NCBI RefSeq assembly: GCF_902459665.1
Contig: NZ_CABPSL010000005.1
Location: 124,001-188,000, forward strand
DNA: 64,000 nt
Source: Pandoraea cepalis
Lineage (GTDB): Bacteria > Pseudomonadota > Gammaproteobacteria > Burkholderiales > Burkholderiaceae
Direction: 5' to 3'
Part shown: one piece after another, positions 28,877 through 38,608 of the stretch
Layout: each line of letters begins with the position of its first letter
Numbering within the stretch: the first letter of the stretch is position 1
Position numbers and translations under genes: made by a program
Notes under the pieces: generated by a model
Told to the model about the DNA's origin: nothing
What the model saw: only the letters and a program-made list of their open reading frames with translations
The model's database searches: none

Positions 28877-30100
28877 TCAGTGTGCGGCCCACTGGATCGA
28901 ATTCAGATCGACCCCGTCCTTGTACATTTCCCACAGCGGCGACAGATCGCGCAGCTTGCCGATCTTGGCCTTGAGCAGATCGACCACATAGTCGACTTCC
29001 TGCTCGGTCGTGAAACGACCCACCGTGAAGCGAATCGAGCTGTGCGCCAGTTCGTCGTTGCGACCCAGCGCACGCAACACGTACGACGGCTCCAGCGAGG
29101 CCGACGTGCACGCCGAGCCCGACGACACCGCAACGTCCTTGATCGCCATGATCAGCGACTCGCCTTCGACAAAATTGAAGCTGATGTTCAGGTTGTGCGG
29201 CACACGCTTTTCCATGTCGCCGTTCACATACACTTCTTCCATTTCCGTCAGACCGCGCAGCAGACGATCGCGCAGCATGCGCACGCGCTCGTTCTCCGTC
29301 GCCATCTCTTCACGCGCCAGACGGAACGCCTCGCCCATGCCCACGATCTGGTGCGTGGCGAGCGTGCCCGAACGCATGCCGCGTTCGTGACCGCCGCCGT
29401 GAATCTGTGCCTCGATGCGCACACGCGGCTTGCGACGCACGTACAGCGCGCCGATGCCCTTCGGGCCATAAGTCTTGTGCGCCGAGAACGACATCAGGTC
29501 GACCTTCAGTTTGGCCAGGTCGATGGGCATCTTGCCCGTTGCCTGTGCGGCGTCGACGTGGAAGATGATGCCCTTCTCGCGGCAGATCTCTCCGAGCGTC
29601 TCGATGTCCTGGATCACGCCGATTTCGTTGTTCACGGCCATGATCGACACGAGAATCGTGTCCGGACGCAGCGCGGCCTTGAAGACGTCGAGATCGAGCA
29701 GACCGTCGTCCTTGACATCCAGATACGTGACTTCGAAGCCTTCGCGCTCCAGCTCGCGCGTTGTGTCGAGCACGGCCTTGTGTTCGGTCTTCACCGTGAC
29801 GAGGTGCTTGCCCTTGCCTTGGTAGAAGTGCGCCGCGCCCTTGATGGCGAGGTTGTTCGACTCGGTGGCGCCCGACGTCCAGACGATCTCGCGCGGATCG
29901 GCGTTCACCAGCTTGGCGACTTCCTCGCGTGCCTCTTCCACGGCCTGCTCGGCAGCCCAGCCGAACGAGTGGCTGCGCGATGCCGGGTTGCCGAACTGCT
30001 CGCGCAGGTACGGCAACATCTTGTCCACGACGCGCGGGTCAATCGGCGTCGTGGCGCTGTAATCCATGTAAATGGGGAGGTTGAGGGTGTCGTTTTTCAT
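28877..30100 (-). CDS. iscS: Cysteine desulfurase IscS
   Basis: IscS takes sulfur from cysteine with a PLP cofactor and passes it to IscU and other acceptors. The 407-residue protein has the PLP lysine in [12 protein letters not shown] and the catalytic mobile-loop cysteine in [13 protein letters not shown]. Start and length match E. coli IscS. It follows iscR by 30 bp. Confidence 0.98.
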   Translation of the reverse strand: MKNDTLNLPIYMDYSATTPIDPRVVDKMLPYLREQFGNPASRSHSFGWAAEQAVEEAREEVAKLVNADPREIVWTSGATESNNLAIKGAAHFYQGKGKHLVTVKTEHKAVLDTTRELEREGFEVTYLDVKDDGLLDLDVFKAALRPDTILVSIMAVNNEIGVIQDIETLGEICREKGIIFHVDAAQATGKMPIDLAKLKVDLMSFSAHKTYGPKGIGALYVRRKPRVRIEAQIHGGGHERGMRSGTLATHQIVGMGEAFRLAREEMATENERVRMLRDRLLRGLTEMEEVYVNGDMEKRVPHNLNISFNFVEGESLIMAIKDVAVSSGSACTSASLEPSYVLRALGRNDELAHSSIRFTVGRFTTEQEVDYVVDLLKAKIGKLRDLSPLWEMYKDGVDLNSIQWAAH

Positions 30101-30130
30101 GGGTGCTCCAGGATCGTGCCGTGGCGCCAG

Positions 30131-30658
30131 TTAAGAACGGGCCATATCGAAGACCGAATTGGGAATGCGCGTGGCAATGGTCTGGCTGGGTGTGCCGGAC
30201 TCGCGCGTGTCGTGCAGCACGGCCTGTTGGGCCTGCTTGCTGCGCTGCTGCTCGACGAGGTCGCGCAGCGAAACCGAATCGAGATACTCGACCATCTTCT
30301 GGTTGAGCGTTGCCCACAGCTCGTGCGTCATGCAGTGGCCGCGATGGCCGTCCTGGCCCTTCTCGCAATTGCCCTTGCTGCCGCACTGCGTGGCGTCGAG
30401 CGGTTCGTCGACCGCGATGATGATGTCCGCGACCGTCACCTCTTCCGCGCGACGCGCCAGACTGTATCCGCCGCCCGGCCCACGCACGCTCTCCACGATC
30501 TCGTGGCGGCGCAGCTTGCCGAACAACTGTTCCAGGTAAGAGAGGGAAATCCGTTGACGCTGACTAATGCCCGCAAGCGTCACGGGACCCGCGTCCTGGC
30601 GCATGGCCAGGTCGATCATCGCCGTGACGGCGAAACGGCCTTTCGTGGTAAGTCTCAT
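30131..30658 (-). CDS. iscR: Rrf2-family Fe-S sensing regulator IscR
   Basis: IscR represses the isc operon when it holds a 2Fe-2S cluster. The 175-residue protein has the N-terminal winged helix (MRLTTKGRFAVTAMIDLAM) and ligands C92, C98, C109 and H112. The loop between the second and third cysteine is five residues longer than in E. coli, where the third Cys is at 104. Two sites like the type 1 IscR motif lie over its own promoter, which supports autoregulation. Confidence 0.97.
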   Translation of the reverse strand: MRLTTKGRFAVTAMIDLAMRQDAGPVTLAGISQRQRISLSYLEQLFGKLRRHEIVESVRGPGGGYSLARRAEEVTVADIIIAVDEPLDATQCGSKGNCEKGQDGHRGHCMTHELWATLNQKMVEYLDSVSLRDLVEQQRSKQAQQAVLHDTRESGTPSQTIATRIPNSVFDMARS

Positions 30659-30674
30659 GAGGATGCAGGGGATT

Positions 30675-30699
30675 AATCTCGACTATTTTCGTCAAGTAT
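30675..30699 (-). promoter_or_regulatory. IscR type 1 operator (promoter-proximal)
   Basis: Read on the minus strand, this 25-bp site matches the E. coli type 1 IscR consensus at 22 of 25 positions by my hand alignment. The half sites are ATACTTGAC and AGTCGAG. It overlaps the -10 element, so binding would block polymerase. Confidence 0.7.
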
Positions 30700-30722
30700 A
30701 AATTCCCTACGAAATCAGTCAA
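30695..30722 (-). promoter_or_regulatory. isc operon promoter
   Basis: On the minus strand the -35 TTGACT (30717-30722) and -10 TATACT (30695-30700) are 16 bp apart, close to the sigma-70 consensus. The iscR ATG lies 36 bp beyond the -10. Confidence 0.75.
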
Positions 30723-30726
30723 GTAC
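30702..30726 (-). promoter_or_regulatory. IscR type 1 operator (promoter-distal)
   Basis: A second site covers the -35 element and matches the type 1 consensus at 21 of 25 positions by hand. Its left half is GTACTTGACT. Two sites over one promoter mirror the E. coli iscR arrangement. Confidence 0.6.
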
Positions 30727-30774
30727 TTCTGGCCCATTTTTTGCAAAAGTTCCGTCGTCCATTTGGGAAATTTG

Positions 30775-32883
30775 CTAATTTTCGGGACGCGCGTTCGCCT
30801 GGGGGGCGCGCAGAGGGAACAGCAGCACCAGCGGATTGCGTAGCACGGCGCGCCAGAGGGCACGGTGAATGTGCCGGCGGTCGCCCATTGGCAGGGGACG
30901 CGATCTGAGCGCCATATGGAATGCTAACGCGAAACTCACACCGACGTTGAGCAGCGCCATCGACCCGACACCGGCAACGGCCAGCCAGAGCGCCGGATCG
31001 CGCAGCACCGGCATGCCCAGCACGCCGATCGACGTCGCGATCGCGCCGGTCGACAGCGTGACGTGGCGCACCTCGAACGGCAGTGCGAACGCCGTCAGCA
31101 CCGCCGGCACGAGACCCAGCATGAAGCCGAGCGTCAGATTCCCGAGCACCGGCGCAATGTGACGGCGGCACGCGTCTGCCAGCCGCGCCGCCCCGTTCCG
31201 TCCGAAGACGAAGCGCAGTCGTCGGTTGTAGGCCAGCACATCCCCGATGCCGTGCAGCGCAAACCAATTGTCGGCCCAGCCTGAAATCAGACTGGAGAAC
31301 CACAACAGCACCGCCGTCATGGCCGCGAACAGCGGCGTGATACCCAATATCGAGAACGAATTCAGCGTCGCATGGGCTTTTTCGGGTGGAATCGTGTTCA
31401 TGCCAAGCGCCGCCGACACTGTCCATTGCACCAGCAGGCAGAACGGGAACACCACCGCCAGGTTGCCGAAGATAGCGGCCGCTTGCGTACGCACGAGAGC
31501 GATGACCTCGCCCACGAAGGCGTCCATACCGGCGGGCGTGTCGACATCGTCGAGCTTGCGGGCGATGGCCGGCGCGGTCATGGCCGGCTGCTTGGTCGCG
31601 AGCGTGAAATGGCAGAAGTGCATGAACAGGAAGCAGAGCGCGTAGTTGGCCCCGGCGAGGAAGCCTTCGACGACCGTCGGCAGGTGCGCGCTCGCAATCA
31701 GGAACTTGACGTAGACAGTGACTACCGTCACCAGCCCGCCGCCACACGCCATCTTCAGCATGGTGAAGTACTCGCTGCGATTGCGGGCGATGTAATGCTC
31801 GCCCGTTTCGGCGCTGCGCTCGACGACCTTGCGCGCCAACAGCCCGAACGACGTGCGCGCCAATTCGCCCACGCTCTGGCTCGCCCGGTTCGCGCGCACC
31901 AGATCGGCGAGGAGTTGCACCCGCGCGACGGCGCGATCGCCGCTCTCGCCGTGCGTCAGCCAGGCTTCGAGCAGACGCTCGAGCCGACGGATCCGCGCCT
32001 TGGTGCGTTCGACCTGAAACACGATGTCCACGCTCACGCCGTTTTCGTCCAGATGGGCATAGACCTGACGCGCCGCGCGCGCGCAGTCGTCGATCAGCGC
32101 GCGGAATACATTGATCTGCTGCACGAAGTGCTGCGACGGCGGCGCACCATGGGCGAACGCCTGCCCAGCCGATTCGAGCGCCTGCATGGCGCGTCCGATC
32201 TGGTAGAACGGCGATTCGGTGGCGCGCGGATACGCCAGGCGCGAGCGCACCGCCTGCGACAGCCCGGTCGACCCAATCTGGTCGACGAGGTGGTGCATCG
32301 CGACGAGCAAGTCTTCGCCGAAAGGGTTCCAGTCGGTGTTGTCATCCTCGTCCTCGCCTTCATGCAAGAGCGCGATGAGGTCGGCCAGCAATGCCGGCGG
32401 CATGGCGGCGATCCAGTCGGCGGCGTCGCCATCGGGAAACATCAGCGAGCACAGTGCCGAGAGATCGCGCCGCGTCGGCGGGGGCGGAATCAGCGCCTTC
32501 TCGACGCGCTCGACCAGCGCCCCCCAAAACCCCGGGCGCACCGGCATGCCGGTATCGCACAGCAGCGAAATGGCGTCGCTCTCGGCAACGACGCTGCGCA
32601 GCGTGCGCGCCACGGGGAGTCGCCATGCGGGGTTTCGCTCGAGCATCTGGAGCAGATAGCGCAGCCGCGTGTGCGGGCGATAGCGCGCCGCCTCCCCTTC
32701 CCCGCGCGCCTCGTTGACGAGGGCGCCGCGCTTTTGCACCCAGTGCGCCAATTCGATCAGCCATTGGTTGCGGACTGCCAGCGGCGCAGACGGATCGGCG
32801 TGCGCAAGCAGTTCGTCGAGCTGATGGCCGGCGTGACGCGAGGCACGCCATTTACGCCAGTACGAAGTGAGCGAAGTGAGCAT
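30775..32883 (-). CDS. Gcr-family membrane protein (annotated site-specific recombinase)
   Basis: The 702-residue protein belongs to the family called site-specific recombinase Gcr after a gonococcal gene. I see no integrase or resolvase catalytic motif. The N-terminal half (to about 380) is soluble and helix-rich. The C-terminal half has several hydrophobic helices (GGGLVTVVTVYVKFLIAS, FSILGITPLFAAMTAVLL, LTLGFMLGLVPAVLTAFA and others), which fits a membrane protein better than a recombinase. It starts at the ATG at 32883; the longer frame adds unlikely residues. No clear Shine-Dalgarno. Confidence 0.85.
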   Translation of the reverse strand: MLTSLTSYWRKWRASRHAGHQLDELLAHADPSAPLAVRNQWLIELAHWVQKRGALVNEARGEGEAARYRPHTRLRYLLQMLERNPAWRLPVARTLRSVVAESDAISLLCDTGMPVRPGFWGALVERVEKALIPPPPTRRDLSALCSLMFPDGDAADWIAAMPPALLADLIALLHEGEDEDDNTDWNPFGEDLLVAMHHLVDQIGSTGLSQAVRSRLAYPRATESPFYQIGRAMQALESAGQAFAHGAPPSQHFVQQINVFRALIDDCARAARQVYAHLDENGVSVDIVFQVERTKARIRRLERLLEAWLTHGESGDRAVARVQLLADLVRANRASQSVGELARTSFGLLARKVVERSAETGEHYIARNRSEYFTMLKMACGGGLVTVVTVYVKFLIASAHLPTVVEGFLAGANYALCFLFMHFCHFTLATKQPAMTAPAIARKLDDVDTPAGMDAFVGEVIALVRTQAAAIFGNLAVVFPFCLLVQWTVSAALGMNTIPPEKAHATLNSFSILGITPLFAAMTAVLLWFSSLISGWADNWFALHGIGDVLAYNRRLRFVFGRNGAARLADACRRHIAPVLGNLTLGFMLGLVPAVLTAFALPFEVRHVTLSTGAIATSIGVLGMPVLRDPALWLAVAGVGSMALLNVGVSFALAFHMALRSRPLPMGDRRHIHRALWRAVLRNPLVLLFPLRAPQANARPEN

Positions 32884-32961
32884 CGATGGGAGACGAGGTG
32901 AAGGGGGAGGAGAAAAGCACAGTACTACAGGACAGACCGCGCAACGCAACGTCGCCGACGC

Positions 32962-33438
32962 TCAGAGGTGCGTTTCCAGATGGGCGAGCAGGCCGTCGAG
33001 CCCGTCTTCGATGTAGTCGAGCACCGTCTCGAAGCCCTTTGCACCGCCGTAATACGGATCAGGCACTTCGGTGGCGTCGTGCCGCGTGGCAAAGTCCATC
33101 AGACGCACGATCTTGTGACGATACTCAGCCGGACAGCGCGCCACGAGTTCGGCGACGTTGGCGTCGTCCATCGCCACGATCCATTCGAAGCGCACGAAGT
33201 CATCGGCATCGACGCGGCGCGCACGCAGCGCGCTCAGGTCGTAGCCTCGCCGCTCGGCAGCGGCCTGCGTGCGTTCGTCGGGCGCGTGACCGAGGTGATA
33301 ACTGTGCGTGCCCGCCGAATCGACGGCGATCACGTCGGTGAGCCCAGCGGTGGCCAGCCGGTGACGAAAGATGCCGTCGGCGCTGGGGGAGCGGCAAATG
33401 TTGCCCATGCAGACGAAGAGAACGGAGGTCGTTTTCAT
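32962..33438 (-). CDS. Low-molecular-weight protein-tyrosine phosphatase
   Basis: The 158-residue cytoplasmic phosphatase has the N-terminal P-loop CMGNICRS (C-x5-R, catalytic Cys at residue 10) and the general-acid Asp in DPYYGG near residue 127. Members dephosphorylate tyrosine kinases for exopolysaccharide or act as arsenate reductases; the DPYY loop favours the phosphatase role. Its start overlaps the uvrB stop (ATGA), so it is coupled to uvrB, with no polysaccharide genes nearby. Confidence 0.94.
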   Translation of the reverse strand: MKTTSVLFVCMGNICRSPSADGIFRHRLATAGLTDVIAVDSAGTHSYHLGHAPDERTQAAAERRGYDLSALRARRVDADDFVRFEWIVAMDDANVAELVARCPAEYRHKIVRLMDFATRHDATEVPDPYYGGAKGFETVLDYIEDGLDGLLAHLETHL

Positions 33439-35522
33439 GCCTTCGGCCCCAACTCCGCCTCGCTCGCCCCATCGGTGCCGAAGACCAGTGCCTTGACGTG
33501 CAACAACTGGTCGCGCGCCTTGGCGGCCTTCTCGAACTCCAGGTTGCGCGCATGCTCCTGCATCTGCTTTTCGAGCTTCTTGATCTCGCGCGCCAGCTGC
33601 TTTTCCGACATGTCCTGGTAGTGCGCCTGCTCCTTGGCTTCGGCCAGTTCCGCCTTGGCGCCCTGCGGGTCGTAGACACCGTCGATGATGTCCTTGATGC
33701 GCTTCTTCACCCCCTGCGGCACGATGCCGTGTGCCTCGTTGTGCGCCATCTGCTTGGCACGGCGACGCTCCGTCTCCCCGATCGCGCGCGTCATCGAATC
33801 GGTCATCTTGTCGCCATAGAGGATGGCCGTTCCATTGACGTTACGCGCCGCCCGCCCGATCGTCTGAATCAATGACCGCTCGGAACGCAGGAACCCCTCC
33901 TTGTCCGCATCGAGTATCGCCACCAGCGACACCTCCGGAATATCCAGCCCCTCGCGCAGCAAGTTGATCCCGACCAGCACGTCGAACGCGCCCAGACGCA
34001 GATCACGAATGATCTCCACGCGCTCGACCGTATCGATGTCGCTGTGCAGATAGCGAACCTTCACCCCGTTATCCGACAGATAATCGGTGAGCTGCTCTGA
34101 CATGCGCTTGGTGAGCGTGGTCACGAGCACGCGCTCGCCCACGGCCACGCGCTTGTTGATCTCACTCAGCACATCGTCGACCTGTGTCTGCGCCGGACGC
34201 ACGATGATGATCGGGTCGATCAAGCCGGTCGGACGCACCACCTGCTCCACCACCTGCCCGGTGCGCTTTGCCTCGTAATCGGCCGGGGTCGCCGACACGA
34301 AGATGGCCTGACGCATCTTGCGCTCATATTCGGCAAACTTGAGCGGACGGTTGTCGAGCGCCGACGGCAGCCGGAAGCCGTAGTTGACGAGGTTCTCCTT
34401 GCGCGCCCGGTCGCCGTTGTACATGCCGTTGAACTGCCCGATGAGGACGTGCGATTCGTCGAGGAACATCAACGCATCGGGCGGCAGGTAGTCGACGAGG
34501 GTCGGCGGCGGCTCGCCCGGCGCCGCGCCGGACAGATGCCTCGAATAGTTCTCGATGCCCTTGCAAAAGCCCAGCTCCTGCAACATCTCCAGATCGAAAC
34601 GGGTGCGCTGCTCAAGGCGCTGCGCCTCGACCAGCTTGCCTTCCTTGTAGAAGAAGTCGAGGCGCTCGCGCAGTTCGTCCTTGATCGTCTCGATGGCGCG
34701 CAGCACCGTATCGCGCGGCGTCACGTAGTGAGAGGACGGGTACACCGTGAAGCGCGGCACTTTCTGCCGCACGCGCCCCGTGAGCGGATCGAACAGTTGC
34801 AGCGTATCGACTTCGTCGTCGAACAGGTCCACGCGCAACGCCAGTTCGGCGTGTTCCGCCGGGAAGATGTCGATGGTGTCGCCGCGCACCCGGAATGTGC
34901 CGCGACCGAAGTCGGTCTCGTTGCGGGTGTACTGCATGGCGATCAGGCGCGCGATGATCTCGCGCTGCCCCAGCTTGTCGCCCTGCCGAATCGTCAGAAT
35001 CATCCGATGGTATTCGCTCGGATTGCCGATACCGTAAATCGCCGAGACCGTCGCCACGATGACCACGTCGCGCCGCTCCAGCAGGCTCTTCGTTGCCGAG
35101 AGACGCATCTGCTCGATGTGTTCGTTGACGGACGAATCCTTCTCAATGAAGAGATCGCGCTGCGGAACGTAGGCTTCCGGCTGGTAATAGTCGTAGTACG
35201 AGACGAAGTACTCCACCGCATTTCGCGGGAAGAACTCGCGGAATTCCGAGTAGAGCTGCGCGGCGAGGGTCTTGTTCGGTGCGAACACAATGGCCGGCCG
35301 CCCAAGCCGCGCCAAGACGTTCGCCATGGTGAACGTCTTGCCGGAGCCGGTGACGCCGAGCAAGGTCTGGAAGGCGAGCCCGTCCTCCACGCCCTCGGTC
35401 AACTGAGCGATAGCCGCCGGCTGATCGCCGGCCGCGGCAAATGGGCAGTAGAGCTGATAAGGCGAATCCGGAAACGTCAGGAACTTGCTTTCGTCGAGAT
35501 CGTTGTCTGCCGCAGGAGTCAT
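33435..35522 (-). CDS. uvrB: Excinuclease ABC subunit B
   Basis: UvrB is the damage-verifying helicase-like subunit of nucleotide excision repair. The 695-residue protein has Walker A GVTGSGKT, the beta-hairpin [12 protein letters not shown], the DEAD-like DESH box, helicase motif [11 protein letters not shown], and the C-terminal UVR domain ([15 protein letters not shown]) that binds UvrC. I took the ATG at 35522; another ATG at 35558 adds 12 residues. Neither has a good ribosome site. I saw no LexA box in the upstream 300 bp. Confidence 0.97.
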   Translation of the reverse strand: MTPAADNDLDESKFLTFPDSPYQLYCPFAAAGDQPAAIAQLTEGVEDGLAFQTLLGVTGSGKTFTMANVLARLGRPAIVFAPNKTLAAQLYSEFREFFPRNAVEYFVSYYDYYQPEAYVPQRDLFIEKDSSVNEHIEQMRLSATKSLLERRDVVIVATVSAIYGIGNPSEYHRMILTIRQGDKLGQREIIARLIAMQYTRNETDFGRGTFRVRGDTIDIFPAEHAELALRVDLFDDEVDTLQLFDPLTGRVRQKVPRFTVYPSSHYVTPRDTVLRAIETIKDELRERLDFFYKEGKLVEAQRLEQRTRFDLEMLQELGFCKGIENYSRHLSGAAPGEPPPTLVDYLPPDALMFLDESHVLIGQFNGMYNGDRARKENLVNYGFRLPSALDNRPLKFAEYERKMRQAIFVSATPADYEAKRTGQVVEQVVRPTGLIDPIIIVRPAQTQVDDVLSEINKRVAVGERVLVTTLTKRMSEQLTDYLSDNGVKVRYLHSDIDTVERVEIIRDLRLGAFDVLVGINLLREGLDIPEVSLVAILDADKEGFLRSERSLIQTIGRAARNVNGTAILYGDKMTDSMTRAIGETERRRAKQMAHNEAHGIVPQGVKKRIKDIIDGVYDPQGAKAELAEAKEQAHYQDMSEKQLAREIKKLEKQMQEHARNLEFEKAAKARDQLLHVKALVFGTDGASEAELGPKA

Positions 35523-35841
35523 GGCGAGGGCGCAAGCGTGAGGGACGTAATCCGGCATTTTAGCGCGTCGGACGATTCCCTGAGGCCCATGGGTGACAAC
35601 CTATCCGACTGCGACGCGAGGCTGGGGCGACGATGTCGCCTCCTGACGCATGGCACGTCAATGTCGTCAATTTCTGGCAATACGTGGCAGTTTTCGTGTC
35701 AAAGGGAGGCGATTTCGCGCGCGCACGCCTGTGTTTCCCACAAGCGTGGGGAATCTTCGTTAAAATGTCGCGTTGAGCTGATCGCGCGTCTGATACCGCC
35801 GACCCGCCGCGTTTTCCTACTACCTGCCTCGAGCCGTCGAA
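35523..35841. other. Divergent promoter region between uvrB and aminotransferase
   Basis: This 319-bp gap between divergent genes has no gene. TTAAAAT near 35760 could be a -10 for the aminotransferase. Just before it, TTCCCAC and GTGGGGAA form an imperfect inverted repeat (about 35735-35753). Confidence 0.35.
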
Positions 35842-37041
35842 ATGACCCTGTTCTCCGCTGTCGAACTCGCCCCGCGCGACCCCATCCTTGGCCTGAACGA
35901 AGCCTACAACGCCGATCACCGCACCGAGAAGGTGAACCTGGGCGTGGGCGTGTATTTCAACGCGGAAGGCAAGCTCCCCCTGCTCAAGGCCGTGAAGGCC
36001 GCCGAAGAACAACGCGTGGCCGCCGGTCTGCCGCGCGGCTACCTGCCGATCGAAGGCATTGCCGCCTACGACAAGGCCGTGCAGGAAATGCTGTTCGGCA
36101 AGGAATCGCCCGTGCTGGCCGAAGGCCGCGTGGTCACCGCGCAAGCCCTGGGCGGCACCGGCGCCCTCAAGATCGGCGCTGACTTCCTCAAGCAACTGAA
36201 CCCGAATGCCACCGTCGCCATCAGCGATCCGAGCTGGGAAAACCACCGCGCGCTGTTCAGCCAAGCCGGCTTCAACGTCGTCTCGTACCCGTACTACGAC
36301 GCCGACTCGCATGGCGTGAATCTGGCGGGCATGCTCGACATGCTCGGCAAGGAACCCGAAGGCACCATCGTCGTACTGCACGCCTGCTGTCACAACCCGA
36401 CCGGCGTCGACCTGTCGATGGACCAGTGGGCACAAGTCGTCGAGGTCGTGAAGGCTCGCAAACTGGTGCCGTTCCTCGACATCGCCTATCAAGGTTTCGG
36501 TGACGGCATCGATGCCGACGCCGCCGTGGTGCGCCTGTTCGCCTCCACCGGCCTGGACTTCTTCGTGTCCAGCTCGTTCTCGAAGTCGTTCTCGCTGTAC
36601 GGTGAACGCGTGGGTGCCCTGTCGATCGTGACGGGCAGCAAGGACGAATCGGCCCGTGTGCTCTCGCAACTCAAGCGCGTGATCCGCACCAACTACTCGA
36701 ACCCGCCGACGCATGGCGGCTCGGTCGTCGCCGCCGTGCTGGGCAGCCCCGAGCTGCGCGCGCTGTGGGAAGAGGAACTGGCCGAAATGCGTGAGCGCAT
36801 CCGCGCGATGCGTCTCGCCCTGGTCGAGAAGCTGCGTGCGCATGGCGTGGAACGCGATTTCTCGTTCGTGATCAAACAACGCGGCATGTTCTCGTACTCG
36901 GGCCTCACCGCCGACCAGGTCGAACGCCTGCGTGAAGAGTTCGGCATCTATGCCGTGAGCACGGGCCGTATCTGCGTGGCCGCGCTCAACGACAAGAACA
37001 TCGACCGCGTCGCCTCGGCCATCGCCCAAGTGCTGCGCTGA
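35842..37041 (+). CDS. tyrB: Aromatic amino acid / aspartate aminotransferase
   Basis: This PLP enzyme of class I interconverts aromatic amino acids or aspartate with their 2-oxo acids. The 399-residue protein matches the TyrB/AspC group: ACCHNPTGVD, the PLP lysine in SSSFSKSFSLYGERVG, and the late arginine in TGRICVAAL. AspC versus TyrB specificity cannot be decided by eye. It is divergent from uvrB and ends in a strong terminator. Confidence 0.94.
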   Translation: MTLFSAVELAPRDPILGLNEAYNADHRTEKVNLGVGVYFNAEGKLPLLKAVKAAEEQRVAAGLPRGYLPIEGIAAYDKAVQEMLFGKESPVLAEGRVVTAQALGGTGALKIGADFLKQLNPNATVAISDPSWENHRALFSQAGFNVVSYPYYDADSHGVNLAGMLDMLGKEPEGTIVVLHACCHNPTGVDLSMDQWAQVVEVVKARKLVPFLDIAYQGFGDGIDADAAVVRLFASTGLDFFVSSSFSKSFSLYGERVGALSIVTGSKDESARVLSQLKRVIRTNYSNPPTHGGSVVAAVLGSPELRALWEEELAEMRERIRAMRLALVEKLRAHGVERDFSFVIKQRGMFSYSGLTADQVERLREEFGIYAVSTGRICVAALNDKNIDRVASAIAQVLR

Positions 37042-37066
37042 GCCCATCCGGCATCGTCGAAGTCGA

Positions 37067-37092
37067 AGCCCGCCACCCGGCGGGCTTTTTTT
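37067..37092 (+). terminator. Rho-independent terminator after aminotransferase gene
   Basis: AGCCCGCC (37067-37074) pairs with GGCGGGCT (37079-37086) over an ACCC loop, followed by T residues to 37092. Confidence 0.92.
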
Positions 37093-37104
37093 GCACCCCA
37101 ATTT

Positions 37105-37158
37105 GTTGCAGCGCAGCAACGATAATTGAAAACAATTGTCAGAATAGTCAAAAACTAT
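37105..37158 (+). promoter_or_regulatory. AT-rich inverted-repeat cluster upstream of phaZ
   Basis: Three inverted repeats lie in a row: GTTGC-N6-GCAAC (37105-37120), GATAATTG-AAAA-CAATTGTC (37121-37140, one mismatch) and ATAGT-N5-ACTAT (37144-37158). The first is TGC-rich and recalls PhaR-type sites near PHA genes, a weak comparison from memory. The stretch is far more AT-rich than its surroundings. Confidence 0.4.
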
Positions 37159-37259
37159 CGCAATGATGCAGAAATGCCATATATCAGGGTTATGCTGCGT
37201 TGCACAGCCGCGATAAACGGTTGCATAATTCGCTCACCATCCGCCTCTGGGCACACAAC

Positions 37260-38501
37260 ATGCTGTATCAGATTCACGAATACAACCGTGCGTGGTTGAA
37301 CCCCCTGACCACCTGGGCCAAGGCAGCGGCGACCACGTTCGTCAATCCGGGCAGCCCGTTGGCCATGATGCCGGGCGCGCCCCGCATCGCCGCGGGATAC
37401 GAGTTGCTCTACCGGCTCGGCAAGGATTACGAAAAGCCCGAATTCAATATCAAGGCCGTCGAAGTCGGCGGTCACAATATTCCGGTCGTGGAAGTCACCG
37501 CGATGGAAAAGCCGTTCTGCCGCCTGCTGCGCTTCAAGCGGTACGCCGACGACGCCAGTGCCGTCGGGCAGCTCAAGGACGACCCGGTCGTGCTCGTGGT
37601 CGCGCCGCTCTCCGGCCACCACGCCACGCTGCTGCGCGACACCGTCAAAACGCTGCTCAAGGACCATAAGGTCTACATCACCGACTGGATCGATGCGCGC
37701 ATGGTGCCGCTCGAAGCCGGCGCGTTCCATCTTGACGACTACGTCGCGTACATCCAGGCGTTCATTCGCCACATCGGCGCGGAGAACCTGCACGTCATTT
37801 CGGTGTGCCAACCCACCGTGCCGGTGCTCGGCGCCATCTCGCTCATGGCATCGAACGGCGAAACGACGCCCAAGACCATGACGATGATGGGCGGCCCGAT
37901 CGACGCGAGCAAGAGTCCGACGTCGGTCAACTCGCTGGCGACGAACAAGTCGTACGAGTGGTTCGAGAATCACGTGATCCATCCGGTGCCCGCCAATTAT
38001 CCGGGCTCGGGCCGGCTGGTCTATCCGGGCTTCCTTCAGCACGCCGGGTTCGTGGCGATGAACCCTGACCGTCACCTGACGTCGCACTGGGATTTCTATC
38101 TGGACCTGGTACGCGGCGACAACGACGACGCCGACTCGCATCGTCGCTTCTACGACGAGTACAACGCGGTGCTCGACATGGCTGCCGAGTACTACCTCGA
38201 CACGATCAAGACCGTTTTCCAGGACTTCAGCCTCGCGCGCGGTACGTGGGACGTGGCTGGCCAGCGGGTTCGTCCGCAGGACATCAAGACCACGGCGCTC
38301 TTCACCATCGAAGGCGAGCTGGACGACATTTCGGGCAGCGGACAGACCCAGGCCGCGCATGAGCTGTGCATCGGCATCCCCGCCAAACGGCGGGCGCATT
38401 TTACCGCCCCGGCTTGCGGCCATTACGGCATTTTCTCGGGCAGTCGTTGGCGCAACGTGATTTATCCGCAGATTCGCGACTTCATCGCCAAGCACGCCTG
38501 A
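37260..38501 (+). CDS. phaZ: Intracellular poly(3-hydroxybutyrate) depolymerase (PhaZ1 type)
   Basis: PhaZ1 mobilises PHB granules in the cytoplasm. The 413-residue protein is closely similar along its length to the Ralstonia eutropha enzyme as I remember it, including the start MLYQIHE. The catalytic Cys183 lies in SVCQPTVP, and the C-terminal His in ACGHYGIFSG. There is no signal peptide, as expected for an intracellular enzyme. I chose the ATG at 37260 on that basis. Upstream inverted repeats may be regulatory. Confidence 0.96.
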   Translation: MLYQIHEYNRAWLNPLTTWAKAAATTFVNPGSPLAMMPGAPRIAAGYELLYRLGKDYEKPEFNIKAVEVGGHNIPVVEVTAMEKPFCRLLRFKRYADDASAVGQLKDDPVVLVVAPLSGHHATLLRDTVKTLLKDHKVYITDWIDARMVPLEAGAFHLDDYVAYIQAFIRHIGAENLHVISVCQPTVPVLGAISLMASNGETTPKTMTMMGGPIDASKSPTSVNSLATNKSYEWFENHVIHPVPANYPGSGRLVYPGFLQHAGFVAMNPDRHLTSHWDFYLDLVRGDNDDADSHRRFYDEYNAVLDMAAEYYLDTIKTVFQDFSLARGTWDVAGQRVRPQDIKTTALFTIEGELDDISGSGQTQAAHELCIGIPAKRRAHFTAPACGHYGIFSGSRWRNVIYPQIRDFIAKHA

Positions 38502-38530
38502 ACCTTCACCGGTTCGCCGAGCGGCCATGA

Positions 38531-38569
38531 CAAAACCGCCGCGGGGCTTCGGCCCTCGCGGCGGTTTTG
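38531..38569. terminator. Bidirectional terminator between phaZ and tetR-type gene
   Basis: A long GC stem with one bulged T closes a TTCG tetraloop. Its ends are CAAAACCGCC and GGCGGTTTTG, giving T-runs on both strands between convergent genes. Confidence 0.92.
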
Positions 38570-38608
38570 TTTTGACGAGCCTACGGCAAGCGCCACATGC
38601 TCAATCGG

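Noticed and set aside
30775-32883. Mobile element signature from the recombinase name
   Set aside because: No inverted repeats, target duplications, integrase motifs or att-like sites flank the gene, and its neighbours are core genes.
35523-35841. LexA/SOS box upstream of uvrB
   Set aside because: No CTGT-N8-ACAG sequence was found by eye in the divergent region.
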